This document shows, one piece after another, positions 34,706 through 41,969 of a stretch of 64,000 nucleotides of DNA. The notes below the pieces were generated by a model. It did not search any database, was not told the origin of the DNA, and saw nothing but the letters and a program-made list of their open reading frames with translations. The stretch's first letter is position 1; each line of letters starts with the position of its first letter. The DNA lies in assembly GCA_965601955.1 (NCBI GenBank), contig OZ271855.1, positions 310,001 through 374,000 of the forward strand. The letters run 5' to 3'. This DNA comes from RHLJ01 sp965601955. GTDB lineage: Bacteria > Bacteroidota > Rhodothermia > Balneolales > Balneolaceae. The translations under genes were made by a program, and so were the position numbers.

Positions 34706-35977
34706 ATGAAAAATCTCACTTTTACCCTCACATTCGTGTTAGGGTTCCTTCTATTCGTACAAGCATGTAGCGACAGCAATTCAGATAATGGAGAGGATGA
34801 GGTTATTACCAGTTGTAATGTAGAGGGAGAGTTAGCCCAGTCTTCAAACTCTGAGGTTGAAGCCATGAGACAAGCAATGTTGACATTTAGAAATTCTCTT
34901 TCTACCGCCCAGTTGTCTGAGCTTTCTAACTGCTTAGATGACGAGCGATTCTATCTATGGCACAATACACCTAATGCAGAAGGTAATTCAAGGGACGGTA
35001 TCATATATGGGGATTTATCAAGTGATCAGCTAGATAATTTTAAAGCCATTATGGAGCTTTTTCTAAGTACTTCCGGATATAAAAAAGTGGATGATATATC
35101 TACACTTGCTGAAGGTTATTTGAGCGATCAAAATTCAGGCGTATGGGATAACGATTATTACTCTATCGATCTTTTTGGAGATCCCGAAAATAGTGGATCA
35201 TGGGGCTTTCAGGTTGATGGGCACCACCTGGCAATCAACTTTCTTGTACACGGAGATTATGTTTCTATAGTACCGGCCTTTCTTGGTGCAGAGCCAGCTT
35301 CCGAAACTTATAGTGGAATAGAATTTGATATTTTTGCCGATGAAAGGGACCTCGCCTTGGAACTTTATCATGGACTTTCTCCAAATGAACTATCCGATGC
35401 TGTTTCTACCGGAAGTAGAGAAATGCAAGTAGGGCCGGCAAGCCAACCGGGAAGTGTAGATCCGTATAGAGGTGACTATAATTATTCTGGTTTTGAAACT
35501 GGGTTGAAATACTCAGAAATGTCATCAACAACTCAAGCTAACCTCATTTTAGTTATGCAAGAATATGTAAACAATCTCACTACTACTTTCGCAGACTTAT
35601 GGTGGGAAGACATCTTGGATAACATAGATGACACTTACTTTGTGTGGATTGATAATGTGGACACCCCAACCGTGACTACGCAATTCTATTACCGTATTTA
35701 TAACCCTTATCTCTGGATAGAGTTTAATACAGAAAATGTAGTTGGTGGTAATATTGAGGATTGGAATCACATACACACTATTACTCGTATTCCAAATAAT
35801 CCTTCTACCAATAATGGAGGAGATTACGGTATTTTTGCTCTACTGGTTAATAGCGGGGGAATAGAAACGCTATATGATCATTATGCTCTGGCAGAACATC
35901 ATAACCAAAGCAATGTCACCTTTGACTATGAGGTAATCCAACGGCATGATCATGGACATTCTACTCATACTCACTAA
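34706..35977 (+). CDS. DUF3500 family lipoprotein
   Basis: A 423-residue lipoprotein with lipobox LFVQACSD (Cys about 21) and an acidic linker. The core has WGFQVDGHHLAINFLVHGDYVSIVPAFLGAEPA, which I recognise as DUF3500, a family of unknown function. The C-terminus ends in a histidine-rich tail (RHDHGHSTHTH), reminiscent of metal-binding tails. A similar His-rich run follows the signal peptide of the metalloprotease at 3758. The upstream 256-bp region (34450-34705) is AT-rich and shows nothing clear. Confidence 0.8.
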   Translation: MKNLTFTLTFVLGFLLFVQACSDSNSDNGEDEVITSCNVEGELAQSSNSEVEAMRQAMLTFRNSLSTAQLSELSNCLDDERFYLWHNTPNAEGNSRDGIIYGDLSSDQLDNFKAIMELFLSTSGYKKVDDISTLAEGYLSDQNSGVWDNDYYSIDLFGDPENSGSWGFQVDGHHLAINFLVHGDYVSIVPAFLGAEPASETYSGIEFDIFADERDLALELYHGLSPNELSDAVSTGSREMQVGPASQPGSVDPYRGDYNYSGFETGLKYSEMSSTTQANLILVMQEYVNNLTTTFADLWWEDILDNIDDTYFVWIDNVDTPTVTTQFYYRIYNPYLWIEFNTENVVGGNIEDWNHIHTITRIPNNPSTNNGGDYGIFALLVNSGGIETLYDHYALAEHHNQSNVTFDYEVIQRHDHGHSTHTH

Positions 35978-36124
35978 CTTGTGATATTCAATCCCACTTC
36001 AATTATTCCGAGGTATGATTCTTTTTTAAAAATAATAGAGAAGAGCCTACATATCTTTTAAATATCAATCGTGGAAAGAAAAGCTCGAATACTTGCAGAG
36101 ATTGAATACCGTTGTTAGTCCAAT

Positions 36125-37216
36125 ATGAAAATAATCGTCCCATTACTTTATGTTTTAGCTCTCAATACACTTAGCTATGGACAAAAGTCCTACATCTATT
36201 CACAACCTGCAAATCTCGGAGATGGCTGGACTACAAGCAGCTTAAAAGCACAGCAGGCAGACTCAACACTCATATATGGATTCTTCAATCAGTTCATCAA
36301 TGAAAAAACCAAAGTTCATAGTATTCTTCTGGTAAAAGATGGAGAGCTTGTTTTAGAAGAGTATTACGACGGATACTCACATTCAAAACAGCATGACCTT
36401 CGTTCTGTCACAAAAAGTATTCGAGCTATTTTGATGGGGATTGCGATTGATAAAGGCTTCATTGACGATATCAATGACCCTATTTCAAAATATCTTACCC
36501 ATCCAGTCCCAAAAAAGAACCTGGATGATCGAAAGAAAGACATCTCTATTAAACACCTGCTAACTATGTCCAGCGGGCTCGATTGTAACGATTGGGATAA
36601 AAAATCAAAGGGGCAAGAGGATAAAGTCTACAAGAAAAAGAACTGGCTTCAATACACTCTCGACCTACCCATGATTAATGACCCTGGAACTGTTTCAACC
36701 TATTGCTCGATGGGAGCGATTCTGGTTGCTGAAATAATTAGCCAGGCTTCAGGTATGGACATAGTTGAATTTGCTCAGGAATATCTTTTCACTCCTTTGG
36801 GAATTAGCAATGTAAGCTGGGGACATACATCGAAGAAAGAAGTTATTTCTTCGGGAAAGAGATTATACATGACTCCCCGGAATATGGCTAAGATTGGTCA
36901 ACTGATACTTAATGAAGGTACATGGGATGAAAACCAAATTGTATCAGCACAATGGATTCAGGAAGCTACTACTCCTAAAACAAAAATCACTGGTATCGAT
37001 TATGGATATTTTTGGTTGAATATCCCTTCTCAGGTAAATGGGCAACTCATAATTTCCAAAACAGCGACTGGCAATGGAGGACAATACATTATGGTAATTC
37101 CTGAATTAAATATGATCGCTGTATTTACCGGAGGAGCATACAACTCTCAAGAAGATAAGCTCCCCTTTGCCATATTAAACCGGGTTTTTCTTCCAACTTT
37201 TTATAGCACAGATTAG
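36125..37216 (+). CDS. secreted class-C beta-lactamase-fold serine hydrolase
   Basis: A 363-residue protein with a signal peptide ending near LSYGQ (20). SxxK is SVTK at 94-97, in DLRSVTKSIRAILMGIAIDKGFI. The second motif is STYCSMGAILVAE (YCS). GNGGQYIMVIPELNMIAVFTGG forms the region of the third motif (KTG/HxG replaced by GNGGQ). The Bacteroidota-type layout with VKDGELVLEEYYDGYS fits serine hydrolases such as esterase EstB or 6-aminohexanoate hydrolase relatives. Its stop overlaps the start region of the small membrane protein. Confidence 0.87.
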   Translation: MKIIVPLLYVLALNTLSYGQKSYIYSQPANLGDGWTTSSLKAQQADSTLIYGFFNQFINEKTKVHSILLVKDGELVLEEYYDGYSHSKQHDLRSVTKSIRAILMGIAIDKGFIDDINDPISKYLTHPVPKKNLDDRKKDISIKHLLTMSSGLDCNDWDKKSKGQEDKVYKKKNWLQYTLDLPMINDPGTVSTYCSMGAILVAEIISQASGMDIVEFAQEYLFTPLGISNVSWGHTSKKEVISSGKRLYMTPRNMAKIGQLILNEGTWDENQIVSAQWIQEATTPKTKITGIDYGYFWLNIPSQVNGQLIISKTATGNGGQYIMVIPELNMIAVFTGGAYNSQEDKLPFAILNRVFLPTFYSTD

Positions 37217-37224
37217 TGCTACAA

Positions 37225-37614
37225 ATGAACGAAGTAACGTTGAACATCGCACCTAAGAAAATTTTTTTGATAGATTGCATTGGAGCTATCACATCTACCT
37301 TCTTTTTGGGGGTTGTATTAACCACCTTTGAGGAATTCTTTGGAATGCCCTCGCACATATTATACTATCTTGCCTCCATTGCCCTTGTTTTTGCCGTCTA
37401 TTCCTTTGCCTGTTATTTCCGCTTTCCTGAAAAGTGGACTTCCTTTCTTAAGGTGATAGCATTTGCCAACCTTTTCTATTGTATTCTAACCTTAATCCTG
37501 GTGATATACCTTTTCCAGCAACTCACCCTATTTGGCCTTGCTTATTTTATCGGCGAAATGATCTTGATCATTGGGATTGTAAGTCTGGAATTTAAAGTGG
37601 CTAAGCATCAGTAA
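37225..37614 (+). CDS. small four-TM membrane protein, unknown function
   Basis: A 129-residue protein (132 if the GTG at 37216 is used). Four hydrophobic segments are visible, about residues 14-32, 38-55, 66-87 and 94-115. I see no catalytic motifs. It follows directly after the serine hydrolase, so it is probably cotranscribed. Function not assigned. Confidence 0.6.
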   Translation: MNEVTLNIAPKKIFLIDCIGAITSTFFLGVVLTTFEEFFGMPSHILYYLASIALVFAVYSFACYFRFPEKWTSFLKVIAFANLFYCILTLILVIYLFQQLTLFGLAYFIGEMILIIGIVSLEFKVAKHQ

Positions 37615-37616
37615 CA

Positions 37617-38294
37617 TTAAGAAAGCCTGTACAGCTTCGTCTCGACCACTCCTTTTCCTTCTTCTAATGGAATAGATAAAAGCAGCTTTTCTTCCTGAGC
37701 CTTAAAATGAAATGGAGAGACCATAAGGTTAAGACCGCTTTGCTTTTTTAATCGTGTACCCTGTCCTGAAATGATGTCCAAATTCGGTTCAAATTCGCTA
37801 TCCGGTATATGCTCCGTGAGAATCACATATTCATAAATGGTAAGCTTCTTCACTATCTCTAGCACTTCCTTGTTAGAAATATGCTGGAGTACCTGCTTAA
37901 GAATTGCACAATCGGCTGGAGGTAAATCATCCTTAGCTATGTCCAGACATTGGAATTCCAGATTCTCCTCTTCAAACAGTTCTTTATTCCTTTGAATAAG
38001 CTCTGGTACGATATCAACAGCTACATACTTTTTAGCATACTGAACTATCTGTTTGCCCACATTGAAATCCCCACAGCCTAAATCACATACAGTTATCGGA
38101 GTTTCGAATGAAGTCAGAAATGATATTACAGCTTCTACATAAGGGTCTACCAACTCCGGCAAATGTGAACCTTCTCCGGAATAAAAGTCCTGCGATTCTC
38201 CACCCCAAAGATGCTCACTATACACCTGAGCCATAGCAGCTTTCGTTGGCCAGTGCTTTTTAATTCTCTTCCTTTCGTTGTTTTCTTTACTCAT
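37617..38294 (-). CDS. class I SAM-dependent methyltransferase
   Basis: 225 residues from the Met at 38294 (open to 38315). Motif I is TVCDLGCGDFNVGKQIVQY (about 85-103) and motif II YVAVDIVPELIQRNKEL, followed by LEFQCLDIAKDDLPPADCAILKQVLQHISNKEVLEIVK. The acceptor motif is not obvious. The enzyme is an uncharacterised small-molecule or protein methyltransferase. It converges with the four-TM gene and is divergent from the serine hydrolase at 38419. Confidence 0.85.
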   Translation of the reverse strand: MSKENNERKRIKKHWPTKAAMAQVYSEHLWGGESQDFYSGEGSHLPELVDPYVEAVISFLTSFETPITVCDLGCGDFNVGKQIVQYAKKYVAVDIVPELIQRNKELFEEENLEFQCLDIAKDDLPPADCAILKQVLQHISNKEVLEIVKKLTIYEYVILTEHIPDSEFEPNLDIISGQGTRLKKQSGLNLMVSPFHFKAQEEKLLLSIPLEEGKGVVETKLYRLS

Positions 38295-38357
38295 CCTTTT
38301 TCTTGAAAACTTCACTTAAAGTATAGGAGAAATAACTTTTCCTTCCATTTCTAAAAA

Positions 38358-38402
38358 TTTGAAACCAATGGTTTTCTGATCGGTATTACTATTAGTTTCA
38401 AA
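38358..38402 (+). promoter_or_regulatory. shared PadR-module promoter/operator, copy upstream of the serine hydrolase
   Basis: TTTGAAAC (38358-38365) and GTTTCAAA (38395-38402) form an inverted pair separated by 29 bp. The following ATTAGTTTCAAA...GAATTG block (24 nt, 38391-38414) is identical to the one before padR at 41613-41636. The start codon is 17 nt after the second arm. The TAGTATTG of the other two copies is GGTATTAC here. Confidence 0.65.
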
Positions 38403-38418
38403 AAATAAGAATTGATTT

Positions 38419-40152
38419 ATGCGACATAATATTCCTTTCAAAGCACTAAAATTTATACTCCAAGTGAAAAACTCGACTATCCTTTTCCCCATTCTATTCT
38501 TCTCTTTTATTGCTATTTCCATACAAGCACAGGTTCAGATTCAACCGGAAGTACTGGAATACAAAGTTGACTCATTATTGCTTGAAACCGTTTCCGAGTT
38601 AACACCAGGTTCTGCCGTACTGGTAGTAAAAGACAAGGAAATCATCCTAAACAAAGGTTATGGCCTAGCTAACCTGGACTATGACATCCCAATTACGCCT
38701 AATACAGTTTTCGATCTTGCTTCTGTTTCCAAACAATTCGCAGGGTATGCTATCGCATTACTTGCAGAACAAGGTGTGCTTTCTGAAAAAGATGACGTTA
38801 GAAAGTACATCCCGGAATTGCCTGAATTTGGTCACGCCATCACGATTGGACATTTATTGCACCATACCAGTGGAATCCGGGATTGGACCAGCACATTACC
38901 TCTTTCTGGAAGAGGCTTCGAAGATGTCATCAGCATGGATCATATCCTAAGGATGGCCTTTCAGCAAGAAGAGTTGAACTTCATTCCTGGTGATGAATAT
39001 CGTTATTCGAATACCGGCTACAATCTGCTTGCTGAAATTGTTGAACGAACATCCGGTCAAACATTTCGAGAGTGGACGGATCAAAACATCTTTCAACCTT
39101 TGAGTATGACGCAGACTATCTTTTTAGATGATCATAATGAAGTGATAAAAAACAGGGCGGTTGGTTACTACCGGGTTGATGAAGGTTTTCATTATGTACC
39201 TAATACACTTACTGCCCTTGGGTCAAGCTCCTTATACTCAACCACAACCGACTTAGCTAATTGGGTAAAACATTTGATGTACCCTTCAGATGATAGAAAA
39301 GCTGTAGTAGAACGCATGTTGCAAACTCAACCTTTATCCAACGGAAACAATAACAACTATGCGTATGGAATTTCAAAAAATACCTTTAGAGGCACACCGT
39401 GGATTTCTCATTCAGGAGGATGGGCTTCTTTCAACACCTACCTAACCATACTTCCCGAACAAGATCTCGCTATCGTTGTTCTTAATAATAATAGTGAGAA
39501 CTCCTTCAATATTGCGGTCCGAATAGCAAGTTATTACGTTCCCTGGGCACAACAGGGACAACAAGCATCGAACCAGAATGATGAATCAGATACAACAGAG
39601 AACCTCCCTATTTCTGATGATTTACTAGATTCGTACAAAGGCACATACAAACTTGGACCAGGCTGGTATGTTCATTTAACAAAGGAGGATGGTCAACTCT
39701 GGACCCAGGCTACTCAAGAGGACAAGTACCCTATGTTTGCAGTTTCTGACAGCCTGTTTCAAATACCCGCCTATGGCAATAGAACTATGAAATTTTACTC
39801 AGATGAGAATGGTAAAATTACGCACCTGGTTTATAATAATATTGTCAGTCCTAAAATGAGTGATGAAACAATCGCCTCTTTAAATAATCCTGCTGAATAC
39901 GAAGGCAAATACTTGAGCGATGAACTGAATACCTCTTATTCGGTCAAATTTAAGGATGGAAAATTGAACCTATGGCACTTCCAGTATGGAGAAATCGGTC
40001 TAAATCAAGCCTGGAATGATGAGTTTAAAGGCTCCTCTTCATTTACAGATTTTGTTGAATTTCGAAGAGATGAACATGGAGATATTGACGGATTTTATGT
40101 CACCCAGTACAGGGCAAAGAACCAGTTCTTTAAAAAGGAGAGCACGAAGTAA
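38419..40152 (+). CDS. secreted class-C beta-lactamase-fold serine hydrolase with C-terminal extension
   Basis: 577 residues. A long basic N-region is followed by a signal segment (ILFPILFFSFIAISIQAQ, to about 38). The SxxK motif is SVSK at 102-105; the second motif is YRYSNTGYNL (canonical YSN); the third, HSGGWASFNTYL (HxG variant). So the active site is complete and closest of the four to the classic pattern. The C-terminal ~190 residues (from about 385) form a beta-rich extra domain (DLLDSYKGTYKLGPGWYVHLTKEDGQL). It shares its promoter with the CobW-like and PadR genes. Peptidoglycan- or peptide-acting hydrolase is a guess. Confidence 0.9.
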   Translation: MRHNIPFKALKFILQVKNSTILFPILFFSFIAISIQAQVQIQPEVLEYKVDSLLLETVSELTPGSAVLVVKDKEIILNKGYGLANLDYDIPITPNTVFDLASVSKQFAGYAIALLAEQGVLSEKDDVRKYIPELPEFGHAITIGHLLHHTSGIRDWTSTLPLSGRGFEDVISMDHILRMAFQQEELNFIPGDEYRYSNTGYNLLAEIVERTSGQTFREWTDQNIFQPLSMTQTIFLDDHNEVIKNRAVGYYRVDEGFHYVPNTLTALGSSSLYSTTTDLANWVKHLMYPSDDRKAVVERMLQTQPLSNGNNNNYAYGISKNTFRGTPWISHSGGWASFNTYLTILPEQDLAIVVLNNNSENSFNIAVRIASYYVPWAQQGQQASNQNDESDTTENLPISDDLLDSYKGTYKLGPGWYVHLTKEDGQLWTQATQEDKYPMFAVSDSLFQIPAYGNRTMKFYSDENGKITHLVYNNIVSPKMSDETIASLNNPAEYEGKYLSDELNTSYSVKFKDGKLNLWHFQYGEIGLNQAWNDEFKGSSSFTDFVEFRRDEHGDIDGFYVTQYRAKNQFFKKESTK

Positions 40153-40210
40153 CCAGGGTTTAGCCTGTGTTCAAATTATTTCATCACCTAACTTCTGCTT
40201 TAGAATGTTA

Positions 40211-40251
40211 ATAGAAGCTCCATTTCGTAAAACTAAGGCTGGAGCTTCTAT
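40211..40251. repeat. 12-bp inverted repeat upstream of the CobW-like gene
   Basis: ATAGAAGCTCCA (40211-40222) pairs perfectly with TGGAGCTTCTAT (40240-40251), with a 17-nt loop. It lies about 60 nt after the serine hydrolase stop and 30 nt before the next promoter, most likely a terminator-like hairpin without a T run. Confidence 0.5.
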
Positions 40252-40282
40252 CAAATTAGAAAAGCTCTCCTCATTCTAACTA

Positions 40283-40321
40283 TTTGAAGCAACTGATTTT
40301 TTAGCTAGTATTGGTTTCAAC
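40283..40321 (+). promoter_or_regulatory. shared PadR-module promoter/operator, copy upstream of the CobW-like gene
   Basis: TTTGAAGC (40283-40290), exactly 19 bp after its TTTG the element TAGTATTG (40306-40313), then GTTTCAAC (40314-40321). The TTTG-N19-TAGTATTG spacing is identical to that before padR and close to the Bacteroidota TTTG / TAnnTTTG promoter. The downstream TTTCAA arm could be the repressor site. Confidence 0.65.
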
Positions 40322-40338
40322 TTTTTAGCATTGATTAG

Positions 40339-41532
40339 ATGAAGATACCAGTTGTGATTCTTAACGGATTTCTTGGTTCGGGTAAGACTACCTTATTAAG
40401 AAACCTGCTTGTTCAATCTCATGAAAAAGATCTCTCTGTTAGTGTAGTTGTAAATGATATGAGTGAACTGGATGTGGATGGTGAATTAGTTGCCAATACA
40501 GAAGTGGTCGAAGAAAAAGATCACAACCTGGTATCTATTTACTCCTGCATAATTAGTAGCAAAAAAGGGATCCAGGAACTAGACAATGCGCTCGCTAAGA
40601 TTTTGTCCAATAATGAACCGGATTTAATTCTTGTTGAGACATCAGGAAGTGGACACCCATTACCGCTCATTGAGTTTTTTCAAAAACAGCCAACACTTAA
40701 ACTTACCGGAGTACTTGCTTTAGCCGACAGCTTAATGCTAGCCAGAGACTACAACTATGGACAACAGCTTGTGCCTCTTCTGCAATATAATCTACAGATT
40801 CAAAAGAGAGATACGATCAATTTACTGGCCGAGCAAATCATGTTCTCCAGCCATGTCATTTTAACCAAAGCAGACCGGCTTGAAAAAGGCAAACTTCAGG
40901 AGATTGCCCAATCTATTCATCCCCTCAACCCCTATGTATCTATTCTTTCTGTTCCATGGGGAAATCTCGAGATTGAAGAATTGTTGGCTATGCCAGAATA
41001 TGATTACCATCGGGTGGCCAAATTGGTGGAAGAATTAAAGCCTGTTCTTGAATCTGAATCGCAGGATGAACGCCCCTACAACCTGGCAACCAGAGTGATT
41101 AAAGACGACCGCCCATTTCACCCCCAACGATTATGGGAAGCCTGTCATGAATACCTGGATCAAAAAATTTATCGAAGTAAAGGCTTCTTCTGGCTAGCGA
41201 GTCGCGATAAGTTATCTCTGCTCTGGAATCAGGCTGCGGGAAATATCAGTCTCGAGATGATCGGATACTGGCGCTCCGGAATTGTTGAGGATAACAACCA
41301 TGGCATAACTGAAATGGAAATTGAGCAACTGAAAGAGAGGTTAGCTAATGAATCAGGGCGGTTTGGCGATCGTCACTGTCATCTTACTGTTATTGGAGAC
41401 AAAGCTCATGTTGATGCATTTACCGAAGCACTTATAACATGCTTTCTTACTGAAGACGAAATAAAGCATTGGCAATCTGGTGGGGAGTTCGCCGATCCAT
41501 GGCCTAAGAACATGGTTAAATTGACGAATTGA
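40339..41532 (+). CDS. COG0523 (CobW/ZigA-like) GTPase lacking the CxCC motif
   Basis: A 397-residue G3E-family GTPase, a group that delivers metals such as zinc or cobalt. Walker A is GFLGSGKT (10-17), Walker-B-like VVVNDMSELDVDG, ETSGSGHP replaces the usual ETTG-x-A-x-P (100-107), and the base-recognition ILTKAD is present. The C-terminal CobW_C domain is clear (RPFHPQRLWEACHEYL, SKGFFWLASRD, FGDRHCHLTVIGD). The family-defining CxCC metal site appears as YSCIISSKKG (67-76): only C70 remains. So it may use other ligands or have lost metal transfer. It is in the PadR-linked set by its promoter. Confidence 0.88.
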   Translation: MKIPVVILNGFLGSGKTTLLRNLLVQSHEKDLSVSVVVNDMSELDVDGELVANTEVVEEKDHNLVSIYSCIISSKKGIQELDNALAKILSNNEPDLILVETSGSGHPLPLIEFFQKQPTLKLTGVLALADSLMLARDYNYGQQLVPLLQYNLQIQKRDTINLLAEQIMFSSHVILTKADRLEKGKLQEIAQSIHPLNPYVSILSVPWGNLEIEELLAMPEYDYHRVAKLVEELKPVLESESQDERPYNLATRVIKDDRPFHPQRLWEACHEYLDQKIYRSKGFFWLASRDKLSLLWNQAAGNISLEMIGYWRSGIVEDNNHGITEMEIEQLKERLANESGRFGDRHCHLTVIGDKAHVDAFTEALITCFLTEDEIKHWQSGGEFADPWPKNMVKLTN

Positions 41533-41579
41533 AGTTCTACAGACGATTAGGACTTTAATAATTCATTCAATTCTTAAAA

Positions 41580-41624
41580 TTTGAAACAAATATTTTTTTA
41601 AGTAGTATTGCGATTAGTTTCAAA
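41580..41624 (+). promoter_or_regulatory. shared PadR-module promoter/operator, copy upstream of padR and the permease array
   Basis: TTTGAAAC (41580-41587), TAGTATTG (41603-41610) after a 19-bp spacer, and GTTTCAAA (41617-41624). The inverted arms are spaced as in 38358-38402. The start codon is 17 nt after the last arm. Only promoter seen for the seven-gene array. Confidence 0.7.
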
Positions 41625-41641
41625 AAATAAGAATTGGAAAT

Positions 41642-41968
41642 ATGAAGCTTTTAACCAGAGCCGAAGAATACATTTTACTAGCCGTTTTTAAACTTGGTGA
41701 AGATGCATACAGCATCCCGATACAGGAGAAGCTATCGGAAATCACTGAAAAAGAATGGTCATTAGGCGGTATTTATATGCCCCTTGAACGACTTGAAAAG
41801 AGAGGATACCTCTCCTCTTCTCTTTCCGAATCTACTCCCGAAAGAGGCGGAAGGCACAAGCGTATTTATGCATTAACCCGTGACGGGAAAACAGCCCTTC
41901 GTCATGCTTATGAAGTACAGCAAAGTATGTGGAGTGGCGTCCCTCAATTAATGTTTGGGTTAAAGTAG
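41642..41968 (+). CDS. PadR-family transcriptional regulator
   Basis: A 108-residue winged-helix regulator: MKLLTRAEEYILLAVFKLGEDAYSIPIQEKLSEITEKEWSLGGIYMPLERLEKRGYLSSSLSESTPERGGRHKRIYALTRDGKTAL. The short PadR-s type lacks the long C-terminal dimer domain. The stop is 1 nt before the first permease start, so it is the first gene of that operon. PadR genes are regularly paired with prefix-carrying permeases, for instance the acidobacterial duplicated orphan permeases. It most likely represses its own promoter and the two related ones (inference from shared sequence). Confidence 0.92.
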   Translation: MKLLTRAEEYILLAVFKLGEDAYSIPIQEKLSEITEKEWSLGGIYMPLERLEKRGYLSSSLSESTPERGGRHKRIYALTRDGKTALRHAYEVQQSMWSGVPQLMFGLK

Positions 41969-41969
41969 C

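Noticed and set aside
26680..40152. Reading the four serine hydrolases as antibiotic-resistance beta-lactamases
   Set aside because: The fold is shared by esterases and peptidases, the second and third motifs are non-standard in three of them, and no ampR-like regulator is present.
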